Below, one piece after another: positions 1-6,455 of a stretch of DNA of 32,686 bases. This stretch comes from a virus. A program made the position numbers and the translations under genes. The stretch is from the IMG/VR virus record IMGVR_UViG_3300044733_001452, positions 1 to 32,686 of that record. One strand, given 5' to 3'. Within the stretch, counting starts at the first letter, position 1; each line of letters starts with the position of its first letter. The notes below the pieces were generated by a model, which was not told where the DNA came from, did not search any database, and was given only the letters and a program-made list of their open reading frames with translations.

Positions 1-91
1 TGTCTAGAAAAAGACAAACTAATGTCCTTAAAACTTCTAGAAATACTAAGCATTTAAACAATGAGTATATTTAATATATCTATAATACTTT

Positions 92-331
92 TTAAATCAT
101 TTTTCCGTATGTTGGTTCAGTTCCATAGTCCCAATCATCATAATCTTCATCATTTCTGATTTTTTCATGCAATTCAGTTTGTTTTTTTAGATTATGCTTT
201 GGAGCATTATCGTGCATAATCTCTTGAATTACTCTCTTTGGTTTTTCTGTATCAATATCAGTGATGAGTCTTGCAGTTCCCCACATTTCTCTCATATAAT
301 TTTTATCTCGATCAACTTGGTAAAATGACAT
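92..331 (-). CDS. small hypothetical protein (79 aa)
   Basis: Unrecognised charged, soluble-looking protein with a K/E/D-rich C-terminal half and no membrane segment. The ATG is preceded by a good Shine-Dalgarno (GGAG about 8 nt upstream), which fixes the start. A perfect palindrome lies just upstream of that site. It is the last gene seen on this minus-strand run; positions 1-91 beyond it hold no supported gene. Confidence 0.7.
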   Translation of the reverse strand: MSFYQVDRDKNYMREMWGTARLITDIDTEKPKRVIQEIMHDNAPKHNLKKQTELHEKIRNDEDYDDWDYGTEPTYGKMI

Positions 332-340
332 TTTAGCTCC

Positions 341-364
341 TCTGTTTTTAAATTTAAAAACAGA
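341..364. promoter_or_regulatory. perfect 24-nt palindrome before the 92-331 gene
   Basis: TCTGTTTTTAAA followed by its exact reverse complement, with no loop, ending a few bases before the Shine-Dalgarno of the 92-331 gene. It could be an operator or an AT-rich hairpin in the leader. No matching regulator can be named. Confidence 0.55.
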
Positions 365-369
365 ACTTT

Positions 370-391
370 TAAGGAGGTTGCTATCTCCTTT
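370..391 (-). terminator. hairpin after speD
   Basis: Inverted arms AAGGAG and CTCCTT with an 8-nt loop, directly downstream of the speD stop on the minus strand. A short T-rich run follows about 12 nt later. It is a plausible weak terminator or 3' stabilising hairpin. Confidence 0.5.
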
Positions 392-397
392 AAGTAT

Positions 398-724
398 TTA
401 ACGATCAATGAATTTAAGGTTATATTTTTCTGAATTTAAGTACTTTAAAAGTTCAATTGCAATAATTTTAGGATTTCCATCACCACAGGTATAAACATCA
501 ATCGCAATGCACCCATTTTCTGGCCAAGTATGACAAGAAACGTGACTTTCTGCAAGTGCAATTACAATTGTACATCCTTGAGGAAGAAAGCAATGAGAAA
601 AAATGTTTAAAATTGTCATTTTTGCACGTTCAATACCTCTTTCCATTGTTTCTTGAAGAGATATTACATCATTTAAAAGGTTAAAATTAACATTATACAC
701 CTCTAAAAGTAGGTGTTTTCCCAT
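398..724 (-). CDS. speD: S-adenosylmethionine decarboxylase proenzyme (SpeD)
   Basis: Pyruvoyl enzyme that decarboxylates S-adenosylmethionine to give the aminopropyl donor for polyamine synthesis. The diagnostic ESHVSCHTWPE stretch supplies the self-cleavage serine (ESH), the catalytic His (CHTWPE) and, with DVYTCG, the catalytic Cys, in the spacing of the bacterial class 1b enzyme. The open frame extends upstream to a TTG at 754, but the ATG at 724 gives the family-typical start MGKHLLLE and a 108-residue protein, close to the short prokaryotic form, so that start is preferred. Marine T4-like cyanophages are known to carry speD as an auxiliary metabolic gene. A late-type AATAAATA lies about 37 nt upstream. 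Confidence 0.93.
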   Translation of the reverse strand: MGKHLLLEVYNVNFNLLNDVISLQETMERGIERAKMTILNIFSHCFLPQGCTIVIALAESHVSCHTWPENGCIAIDVYTCGDGNPKIIAIELLKYLNSEKYNLKFIDR

Positions 725-759
725 TGAGTGCTGTTCCAATTCAATATCGAGCAAAAAAT

Positions 760-1416
760 CTATTTATTTTGTTTTTCTTGAGGAGTTTCCCAAAAATATT
801 CGTCAGTATCTCCCAATCTTGACCACTTTAATCCAACTTCTGTACTATAAATTTTTGTTGAAATTTTAAAATCTGGTGTTTTTGGAGTTTCTGGTGTTCT
901 AGATGGACTATAAAGTCTCATTCTATTATTTGGATATAGCACAAATTGCCCATTTTCTAACATAATACAGTTATGAGACTTATGCTCTTCTGGCATTTCG
1001 CTAGTGCCACAATCAATTTTATCATTATATGGGTGGTAATTATCTAAACTGAACAAGTATTGACCTTTAAGTTGACCAAAATCTCTTGTACGAACTTCAA
1101 AATCTAATTCACCGATATGTTTTTTCTGAACGCACACAACTCCGTAACTCATACAGTCCCAAAATTGTAAGTTGGGAAGGTCTAAATCTAGTTCTGGATT
1201 TTTTGGAGACGAGACAAATGCAGAAATTGGCAATTTATCATATAATGCACCATATTCTGGCAAATATGTTTCGAAATAAAAAGAGCGTCCAGGTATCGAC
1301 TTTGCCGAAATCCAAACACCCTCTACAAATTCTCCATATCCATCTTGAAAATCACGAAGATATTCTTTGCGAATCCACACTTTTTGTGCGGGCAAATTTA
1401 CAATCAATTGACTCAT
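760..1416 (-). CDS. conserved-looking hypothetical protein (218 aa)
   Basis: Not recognised. Begins MSQLIVNLPAQKVWIRKEYL and is rich in aromatic residues and short beta-like segments (QFVLYPNNRMRLYSPS near residues 157-172), which suggests a small beta protein. The ATG overlaps the stop of the upstream 46-aa gene (ATGA), indicating translational coupling. The C-terminus is hydrophilic and Pro/Thr-rich. No catalytic motif is visible. Confidence 0.8.
   Translation of the reverse strand: MSQLIVNLPAQKVWIRKEYLRDFQDGYGEFVEGVWISAKSIPGRSFYFETYLPEYGALYDKLPISAFVSSPKNPELDLDLPNLQFWDCMSYGVVCVQKKHIGELDFEVRTRDFGQLKGQYLFSLDNYHPYNDKIDCGTSEMPEEHKSHNCIMLENGQFVLYPNNRMRLYSPSRTPETPKTPDFKISTKIYSTEVGLKWSRLGDTDEYFWETPQEKQNK
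761..768 (-). promoter_or_regulatory. candidate late promoter (AATAAATA) for speD
   Basis: TATTTATT on the plus strand reads AATAAATA on the minus strand, one base from the T4 late consensus TATAAATA. It overlaps the stop of the upstream gene and sits 37 nt before the preferred speD ATG. Chance occurrence in AT-rich DNA is possible. Confidence 0.4.
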
Positions 1417-1553
1417 GCTTTGCCTTGACCTCGGTACTTCTTACGTGCCCCATTGCGACTCGTAGCAGCATATTTAGTATTTCTACCTTCACCTTGTCGA
1501 GTATTCTTCGGAATACTCTCAATCTTCATATCCTTCCGACTCTTTTGTGCCAT
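1413..1553 (-). CDS. short basic protein (46 aa)
   Basis: Found by reading the gap upstream of 1416. It starts MAQKSRKDMKIESIPKNTRQ and ends in a Lys/Arg/Gly-rich tail (RKKYRGQGKA). It is very basic and probably binds nucleic acid. A GGAG Shine-Dalgarno lies about 8 nt before the ATG and the TGA overlaps the next start as ATGA. Two TTATAAAAACC copies upstream may be late-type promoter elements. Confidence 0.8.
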   Translation of the reverse strand: MAQKSRKDMKIESIPKNTRQGEGRNTKYAATSRNGARKKYRGQGKA

Positions 1554-1573
1554 TTTAGTTCTCCATCTAACGG

Positions 1574-1595
1574 TTTTTATAAGGGGGTTTTTATA
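1574..1595 (-). promoter_or_regulatory. two tandem TATAAAAA elements
   Basis: On the minus strand TATAAAAACC occurs twice, 14 nt apart, 21 and 35 nt before the ATG of the 46-aa gene. Each is one base from the T4 late promoter core. Function is inferred from position only. Confidence 0.35.
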
Positions 1596-1615
1596 AAGTC
1601 TCTCAAGCCAATAAA

Positions 1616-1654
1616 AATGCCTCTATAAGACGATACAAACCTTATAGAGACATT
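1616..1654 (-). terminator. rho-independent terminator after the glycosyltransferase-like gene
   Basis: Long stem with arms CTCTATAAG and CTTATAGAG, extended outward by AATG/CATT across one mismatch, with an 11-nt loop. On the minus strand the stem is followed by TTTTTATT. It lies about 50 nt after the stop of the 1703-2452 gene. Confidence 0.75.
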
Positions 1655-1702
1655 CTATCATAACGTTTCAAAGAAGGTCAAGAAATACCTTCTAGACACT
1701 TA

Positions 1703-2452
1703 TCAGATGATTCGTGTCTTTTCGTGACCAACTCGAATCAAAGGGTCACACCAAATCTCATATCCTTGCTCTTTCGCATCCAGACAGAATGAAACATCCT
1801 CTCCACACATATCTTGAACTTCTCCAGATTCAAAGACCTGCATCTTCGGTGCAAACCAAGGATACTCAAGACTTTCAAATACTCCCTTCTTAATCAGCAC
1901 CCATCCAAATCCAGTATAATCAACTGTAAATGGTTTACGACGTTTCTGAATTGTATCCAGTGTCTCGTGATTCATTACACCACCAGACTTACGGAAATCA
2001 TCTTCTTCTAACCAATGTGCAACAGATGTGGTGTGACCATCCTCAGTGCAATACCATCCAGCAGCAATATCCTTATCCATTGCAACAAGACGATAGAACT
2101 TCTCAGTGTCAAAGACAATATCACTGTCAATCCAGAGTTGATAATCATATTGCAGTTTACCATCCCAAGGAATCTGCTTGGGACCTCTGAGAACGTTTGC
2201 ACCAAGTACCTTGCATCGTGCAAAGTTTACCATACTCGAATAATCTTGACTAATCTGAATACTCGCACCACTTTGTACCAAATCAAAACAAAGTTGTACG
2301 AAGTTCTTCAGATAAATGTAAGATACTCCTCGTCCAGGAAGACAAAAAACAATTGACTTCCCACGAATCATCTCCTTTGCTGCTTCTAAATCAAACTCTC
2401 CCTCCACAGGTCCTGTGGGAAGTTTTGCTTTTACTGTAAATCCTTTAGCCAT
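1703..2452 (-). CDS. GT-A fold glycosyltransferase-like protein
   Basis: 249 residues with the hallmarks of a nucleotide-sugar transferase. LWIDSDIVF at about 107-114 supplies the DxD metal/nucleotide-sugar motif, GEDVSF at 217-222 could supply the acidic acceptor-side residue, and VGHEKT near the C-terminus a metal-binding His. An N-terminal KSIVFCLPG stretch fits the first beta strand. Proteins of this kind are common in cyanophages and could modify virion or host surface glycans; substrate and target cannot be read from sequence. A strong terminator follows, so it is probably the end of a transcription unit. Confidence 0.72.
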   Translation of the reverse strand: MAKGFTVKAKLPTGPVEGEFDLEAAKEMIRGKSIVFCLPGRGVSYIYLKNFVQLCFDLVQSGASIQISQDYSSMVNFARCKVLGANVLRGPKQIPWDGKLQYDYQLWIDSDIVFDTEKFYRLVAMDKDIAAGWYCTEDGHTTSVAHWLEEDDFRKSGGVMNHETLDTIQKRRKPFTVDYTGFGWVLIKKGVFESLEYPWFAPKMQVFESGEVQDMCGEDVSFCLDAKEQGYEIWCDPLIRVGHEKTRII

Positions 2453-2493
2453 AAAATAATTTTTTCGATACTACATTATTTTACCACGACAAC

Positions 2494-2664
2494 TCATTCA
2501 TTGCAATGGTCTTCGTTCTTATTTAGAGATACTTGAATATCCTTGTCATTTCCCCCAGAAGTCCATACAATTCCTCTGACAAGTTTCAGATTCTCCTGTA
2601 AATCACTCTGCGGCACTTGACTTAATATTTCATTGCCTTTTACTGAAATATTATACGTATTCAT
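2494..2664 (-). CDS. small hypothetical protein (56 aa)
   Basis: Too short for routine calling. It starts MNTYNISVKGNEILSQVPQS and ends KNEDHCNE. The ATG overlaps the last 14 nt of the 2651-2803 gene in another frame, with a purine-rich AGAAGAGG immediately before it. No family recognised. The overlap fits the local style of coupled genes, but the case is weaker than for ATGA junctions. Confidence 0.5.
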   Translation of the reverse strand: MNTYNISVKGNEILSQVPQSDLQENLKLVRGIVWTSGGNDKDIQVSLNKNEDHCNE

Positions 2665-2803
2665 CCTCTTCTATCTTTCGGAGTAAATCTTCGACTTCTT
2701 CTCTTAAACTATGATTGATGACCAATATCTTATCAGTATCTAAACGATGCTGTATCGTATCAATCAACAAGTCTTTTTCGTAATCATCAAAAGTAATTCT
2801 CAT
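2651..2803 (-). CDS. small acidic hypothetical protein (50 aa)
   Basis: The frame is open further upstream into the HNH gene, but the ATG at 2803 has GAGAG 5 nt upstream and gives MRITFDDYEKDLLIDTIQHR as the N-terminus, so that start is preferred. Helical, acidic protein ending KIEEDEYV. Function unknown. Confidence 0.65.
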   Translation of the reverse strand: MRITFDDYEKDLLIDTIQHRLDTDKILVINHSLREEVEDLLRKIEEDEYV

Positions 2804-2832
2804 TATTCTCTCATTTTGTTTTTTATTATATA

Positions 2833-3735
2833 TCATTTTTTTGTTTTTTGATAAACCCATTTACCATTTTCCTTTACCCATGTAGTACCATCAGCACGAG
2901 TTCTAATAGTTCCATCGGGTAGTGGTTTTCTTTTTGGTTTATTTTCTTTAAAACTCTTTCCTCTGAACTTAGGATTGTTTGTCTGATAAACCCATTTACC
3001 ATTTTGTTTTATGAAAGTTCCAGGTTTTCCATTTACTTTTCTTGTTGTAACAGTTCCATCAGGTAATGTATTCCATGATACTCCTTTCAATCCCCTATTC
3101 CATGGAGGTGTATTTTTTGGAATTAAAATCCACTCACCATCTTTTTTGATATAATCACTAGACTTTCCTTTTGCTCTCCTAATACTCCCTTCTGGTAAAC
3201 CAACCATCTCCATGTTTTCTTTATGTGTTCCCCATTTTAAATTTGTATAATGATTATTCCTATTATTTCCATCCATGTGTAATATCTCACTATGTCTTTC
3301 AGGATTAGGAATAAATGCTTCCGCAACTAATTGATGAATTGATTTTTTAATTTGTTTATACTTTCCAGTTTCATCATACATTGAGATGTTTATGCATTCA
3401 TATTGATGTTCTGGATATTTTGAGTGTCCCCTGAACGCAGGTTTTAGATATATTAACCCATTTTCATTAATTTCTCCGTATTTTCCATTCCTATCATATT
3501 TTCCAGGTTTGCGATATGCTCTCCCGTCCTCAGTGATATAATACCCAGGATATTGAGTTTCTCTCATATTTTCGGACAATCTTATGGGGGGATAATTATA
3601 AACAACTCTTTTAGGATTTTCCTTTGATATTTTCCTTTCTTCTTTTGGTTTTTTCATATATACCCATTTTCCATCTTTTCTGATGTATTTGTTTCCTTGG
3701 GTGTTTGTCTTAATAGTTCCTTCTGGGTAATTCAT
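2833..3735 (-). CDS. HNH homing endonuclease with four repeated DNA-binding-like modules
   Basis: 300 residues from the ATG at 3735. A NUMOD4-like start (YPGYYITEDGRAYRK, about 62-76) is followed by an HNH_3-type core: IHQLVAEAFIPNP (about 133-145) and ILHMDGNNRNNHYTNLKW (about 151-168). A 25-28-residue unit of form PEGTIKT..G..YIKKDGKWVY appears once before the core and three times after it. The frame is open to a TTG at 3861, but that part crosses a tandem 13-bp A/T repeat and looks non-coding. No good ribosome site is visible at any candidate start, so the start is uncertain. Probably a free-standing mobile endonuclease. Confidence 0.8.
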   Translation of the reverse strand: MNYPEGTIKTNTQGNKYIRKDGKWVYMKKPKEERKISKENPKRVVYNYPPIRLSENMRETQYPGYYITEDGRAYRKPGKYDRNGKYGEINENGLIYLKPAFRGHSKYPEHQYECINISMYDETGKYKQIKKSIHQLVAEAFIPNPERHSEILHMDGNNRNNHYTNLKWGTHKENMEMVGLPEGSIRRAKGKSSDYIKKDGEWILIPKNTPPWNRGLKGVSWNTLPDGTVTTRKVNGKPGTFIKQNGKWVYQTNNPKFRGKSFKENKPKRKPLPDGTIRTRADGTTWVKENGKWVYQKTKK

Positions 3736-3751
3736 AATTTTATGTTTTAAC

Positions 3752-3777
3752 TTTTTTGGAAAAATTTTTTGGAAAAA
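3752..3777. repeat. tandem 13-bp A/T-tract repeat
   Basis: TTTTTTGGAAAAA occurs twice back to back and is followed by seven T. The 13-bp unit would break any reading frame it was copied into, which argues that the HNH gene starts downstream of it. A-tracts of this kind bend DNA. Confidence 0.8.
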
Positions 3778-3861
3778 TTTTTTTATTTGAAAGACAATTA
3801 CTCTCTCGTTTTCGGTTCGGTGTAGCCTTGAAGGACCCATTAAAATTATATACGGGGGCAA

Positions 3862-4374
3862 CGGTTAGATATAAGAATACAACAACACAAAATATAACTG
3901 TCAAACAGTGCTGTTTAATTATAATACACGAAGAATCACGAATACTTTATAATCATTACTGTCTTATTCTAATAACAAACTATATGGGGGGTGTTGTTAT
4001 AACGAAAGAGCACGTTATAAGTCATTATACAACACTGTCAGATTCAAATACGAAACTGTATGGGGGGTGGTATAAATGACGAAGTGCTTCTAAAGTATAA
4101 GACAGTGAGACTACAAGTAAGTACACAGAACTGTATACAACGAATAGTATAGCACAGGACTGAAAGAATTGCAAACTGTATGGGGGGTGTCTTATAACAC
4201 TACTGTTGTATTGTTACACTATAAGACGAGCATATACTTATACTGTGAGTACAACGAAGTGCTATAACGAACTGTTATGTATAACGAAGTCTTATGACGA
4301 AGTGCTATGAATAACGAACAGTTTTCCACAGGATATAACGAACTTTCCACAGGTTTTCCACAAGCACGTTCCGA
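3862..4374. other. gene-free iteron-rich region, candidate replication origin or RNA locus
   Basis: No supported gene in about 510 nt between two HNH genes. It holds three copies of AAACTRTATGGGGGGTG (3977, 4053, 4173), twelve copies of ACGAA (from 3928 to 4342, many as TAACGAA or GACGAAGTGCT), and three DnaA-box-like sites at its right end. Repeats, A-tracts and host-initiator-like sites together resemble a replication origin, but a repeat-rich noncoding RNA is an alternative. T4-type phages usually do not rely on DnaA, so an origin role is a hypothesis. Confidence 0.45.
4322..4362 (+). promoter_or_regulatory. three DnaA-box-like sites
   Basis: TTTTCCACA at 4322-4330, CTTTCCACA at 4343-4351 and TTTTCCACA at 4354-4362, all in the same orientation, close to the DnaA box consensus TTATNCACA. 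From memory, TTTTCCACA has been described at cyanobacterial origins. CCACAGG recurs in the first two. Binding is untested. Confidence 0.5.
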
Positions 4375-4782
4375 CTAATTGTTAATACTCTCAATAAATG
4401 AATCTAATAACTCAACGGCATCATAACCTTCTTCTGCTTTTCTGTCTAACAAATCACATAAGATTGCAATCTGTTTGTATAAGGGCACTCTCATTCTTTC
4501 AGTTGGACCTAGATTCTTATACTTTTGGGGTCTTCCTCCTGCAATAATTTTAGGTCGAAACTCTTTATTCTTTTTAGTCTTTTCGCAATGGCATTTATTG
4601 CATAATAACTGACATTTTGATAATTCATTTTCCATTTCTTCTTTTGGTTTATGATAACCAGAAGATATGTTGAATGATTTTATAGAAGGATCTATATGGT
4701 CAAATTCTAATTTATCAGTAGCACCACATTTGATACATTTTCCTCCCAGTTTTTCAAGTAAAATCTGTCTAAAATAGTTCAT
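4375..4782 (-). CDS. HNH endonuclease with C-terminal ribbon-helix-helix-like tail
   Basis: 135 residues. Zinc-ribbon HNH core: CIKCG (16-20), LEFDHIDP (25-32), CQLLCNKCHCEKTKK (57-71), giving two Cys pairs, the catalytic D-H and the terminal N/H. After a basic linker, residues 96-133 (RMRVPLYKQI...LLDSFIESI) look like a ribbon-helix-helix DNA-binding module and resemble the 54-aa protein at 10428-10592. It follows a strong hairpin that holds a late-type promoter element in its loop, so expression may be switched between early read-through and late initiation. Likely a free-standing homing endonuclease. Confidence 0.85.
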   Translation of the reverse strand: MNYFRQILLEKLGGKCIKCGATDKLEFDHIDPSIKSFNISSGYHKPKEEMENELSKCQLLCNKCHCEKTKKNKEFRPKIIAGGRPQKYKNLGPTERMRVPLYKQIAILCDLLDRKAEEGYDAVELLDSFIESINN

Positions 4783-4787
4783 ACGTA

Positions 4788-4843
4788 TTTTGTCCCGTTA
4801 TACCTTAATATTTAGGCATTTTAGTAGGTATAACGGGACAAAA
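4788..4843 (-). promoter_or_regulatory. 18-bp perfect hairpin with a late-type promoter in its loop
   Basis: TTTTGTCCCGTTATACCT at 4788-4805 is the exact reverse complement of 4826-4843, with a 20-nt loop. It ends 5 nt before the HNH ATG, so in read-through RNA it would bury the ribosome site. The loop carries CTAAATA (minus strand, 4809-4815), a late-promoter-like core. RNA starting there would lack the upstream arm and be translatable. This mirrors the described regulation of phage T4 I-TevI. Confidence 0.6.
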
Positions 4844-5117
4844 CTATAATGCCCCGAAAAAGTATTGCAATCACTGGGTTCTGCGTATTTCTTATCAGTT
4901 ATGGGAGTTTATAATATTCCCTCCCCTCCCGACCCTATAAGTCTATCGCAGAATCAGTGAGACTCACGATACGATGTGCCAGTTACTGCAGTGGTTTGAG
5001 ACCTATGAGTCTTACGAGTAACTAGCAAAATACTCCCAAGACTCATAAGATGTGTGAGTCTCAGGAGTTTCATTGTCTATATGTCTTGTGCCACCCCTAG
5101 GAGTGTCTATAAGGTGC

Positions 5118-5146
5118 TTGACTTTTTTTGGTTCTTATGGTATAGT
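5118..5146 (+). promoter_or_regulatory. sigma70-type promoter on the plus strand
   Basis: TTGACT, 17-bp spacer, TATAGT. It is the only well-formed promoter seen on the plus strand, where no gene follows. Predicted RNA start is near 5153. The transcript would run into the antisense of the 5373 gene, so it may make a small or antisense RNA. Confidence 0.55.
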
Positions 5147-5158
5147 GCGGGCTTAGAC

Positions 5159-5206
5159 AACAAGAACTAGAGGGGTTTAGAGAAGCATAAGAACAAGAAC
5201 TAGAGG
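5159..5206 (+). repeat. 15-nt direct repeat downstream of the plus-strand promoter
   Basis: AACAAGAACTAGAGG occurs at 5159-5173 and 5192-5206, a 33-nt period, within the first 55 nt predicted to be transcribed from the promoter at 5118. Confidence 0.7.
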
Positions 5207-5372
5207 CATTTACATCACATAATATAACACTATCATCATAACACAACAAAACACTCAACTATGTTTTTTAATACATTTAATTTAATTATGAAATGTAACG
5301 TAATTGTGTTCTAATTGATAATTCATGCTTATGAGCATAAGAATAAGTGTGTGAGAAAAGAGAGAAATAGTC

Positions 5373-5576
5373 TCAAACTTGCACATAAGGTGAAGCACTT
5401 ATCAGTTGTGATTGAATATCTTCAATCTCATTTACATCATCATACTCTGCTAAATCTACTGGATGAAACTCATTCAGATTGATTGTATTATCATTGTAGA
5501 TAGGAGCATAGAATAGTTCATACTCTTCACCTAACGTATAAACACAACCGTGATTTTCTTTATGAAGAATAAGCAT
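5373..5576 (-). CDS. small acidic hypothetical protein (67 aa)
   Basis: Starts MLILHKENHGCVYTLGEEYE. No motif of known function; acidic C-terminal half. I believe similar short proteins occur in other cyanophages, but this is recollection only. The start overlaps the stop of the 42-aa gene upstream (TGATG). Confidence 0.7.
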   Translation of the reverse strand: MLILHKENHGCVYTLGEEYELFYAPIYNDNTINLNEFHPVDLAEYDDVNEIEDIQSQLISASPYVQV

Positions 5577-5704
5577 CAGAATTGTTGCGAGAGTTTAATA
5601 GCATCAGTGATAGAAGTAGTGAGATACTTGCAATCACCATTGGAAGTACAAATAGCATACACAGGTTGTTGTGTATGAATGTCGTAGGTAAAACGGATAA
5701 TCAT
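5576..5704 (-). CDS. small hypothetical protein (42 aa)
   Basis: Found in the gap between larger frames. Starts MIIRFTYDIHTQQPVYAICT and ends KLSQQF. It begins 4 nt after the previous stop and its own TGA overlaps the next ATG as TGATG, the usual junction style here. Function unknown. Confidence 0.7.
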   Translation of the reverse strand: MIIRFTYDIHTQQPVYAICTSNGDCKYLTTSITDAIKLSQQF

Positions 5705-5708
5705 TAGG

Positions 5709-5918
5709 TCAGTTAATGAATTGATAAAAGTCAGGCACCCAGAGAATCTCTACTGGTTCATCATAATCTTCATGAGTAAAAACTTCTCCCCACTCCATAA
5801 AGATTGAACGTGCATTGAGTCGATTCTTTTTGTTCTTTTTGTTGAGAAGTTTATGAAACCTTTGTTCAACTTGATGAAATGTAATATCCATCTGTTGATT
5901 TAGTTGTTCGTCAGTCAT
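5709..5918 (-). CDS. small hypothetical protein (69 aa)
   Basis: ATG at 5918 gives MTDEQLNQQMDITFHQVEQR. A TTG 15 nt upstream overlaps the previous stop (TTGA) and is an alternative start. The middle is basic (LLNKKNKKNRLNARS) and the end acidic and aromatic. No family recognised. Confidence 0.65.
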   Translation of the reverse strand: MTDEQLNQQMDITFHQVEQRFHKLLNKKNKKNRLNARSIFMEWGEVFTHEDYDEPVEILWVPDFYQFIN

Positions 5919-5929
5919 TGTATTCAGAA

Positions 5930-6103
5930 TCAAACTCGGGAGAGAGCATCAGTTTTTTGTTTGGGATTTGTGACTTGTTTCATCCAAGAGGATTTACGAT
6001 TCGAATGAATCTGTGAAGGCAATTTGGATTTACCTTGCACTTCATTGATAAGAGAAATGAAGTGCATAAAGAATTGCTTCTCCATTCGTTGCTCGGTGGT
6101 CAT
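5930..6103 (-). CDS. small basic hypothetical protein (57 aa)
   Basis: The frame is open to 6184, but a consensus promoter at 6126-6154 places the RNA start near 6119, so upstream starts are not transcribed from it. The first ATG after that is at 6103 (MTTEQRMEKQFFMHFISLIN). The C-terminus is Lys/Gln-rich. The exact start (6103, 6085 or 6067) is not certain. Confidence 0.6.
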   Translation of the reverse strand: MTTEQRMEKQFFMHFISLINEVQGKSKLPSQIHSNRKSSWMKQVTNPKQKTDALSRV

Positions 6104-6113
6104 CTCTTGAGTC

Positions 6114-6195
6114 TGAACTTCGTTCATCATAGCACGGATTGGGGGGTTTGTCAAGGGGTGTGGGATTGTTCTACCTATCAGCATCCCTGATGGGT
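6114..6195 (-). promoter_or_regulatory. consensus sigma70 promoter with flanking hairpin and start-site dyad
   Basis: TTGACA (6149-6154), 17-bp spacer, TATGAT (6126-6131): the best promoter of the window's cassette family. A stem-loop with arms ATCAG/CTGAT (6173-6195) lies upstream and a dyad TGAAC-N3-GTTCA (6114-6126) just downstream of the -10. It drives the 5930 gene and those below it. Confidence 0.85.
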
Positions 6196-6203
6196 ATGTT
6201 GGA

Positions 6204-6452
6204 CTACAGTTGAGAGAGTACCCACATCATTGCAGACACTTCTTGTTTCGTATTCCAAGCACTTACATCTTCAGTCATATGTCCATTGGGACGTAAAATT
6301 GCAACTTCATAAGTGTTCTCATTGATGTTGCCATAAAGACCACAATTTGGTGGTCCAGCAACAACAGAAATCTCCCAATCATTAGGAAACTTGTACCGTG
6401 CTCGAATACACTCAGGAATTGTGTGCGGTTCAAACTTAAGACAGTCGAACAT
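6204..6452 (-). CDS. hypothetical protein (82 aa)
   Basis: Starts MFDCLKFEPHTIPECIRARY; a central Gly/Asn-rich stretch (GPPNCGLYGNINENTYEVAI) suggests a small beta sheet, and the C-terminus is helical. It begins 3 nt after the DUF2786 gene and shares its transcript. Function unknown. Confidence 0.75.
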   Translation of the reverse strand: MFDCLKFEPHTIPECIRARYKFPNDWEISVVAGPPNCGLYGNINENTYEVAILRPNGHMTEDVSAWNTKQEVSAMMWVLSQL

Positions 6453-6455
6453 AAC

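Larger units (their letters stand above)
4844..5372. other. gene-free region rich in inverted repeats
   Basis: No supported gene on either strand. Between 4957 and 5064 there are four TGAGTCT/AGACTCA elements, including the palindrome GTGAGACTCAC (4957-4967) and paired ATGAGTCTT/AAGACTCAT arms. Fragments of the intergenic TGTGCCA...GTGTC element appear near 4975 and 5090. A plus-strand promoter sits at 5118-5146 and a CTTATG-AG-CATAAG hairpin near 5330. Confidence 0.6.

Noticed and set aside
725-754. TTG-initiated 10-residue extension of speD
   Set aside because: Family members begin at the MGKHL Met; the extension lies between the previous stop and that ATG and has no ribosome site.
3928-4345. 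CRISPR array
   Set aside because: Repeats are only 5-17 nt, unevenly spaced and of several kinds; no 25-35-nt repeat with uniform spacers.
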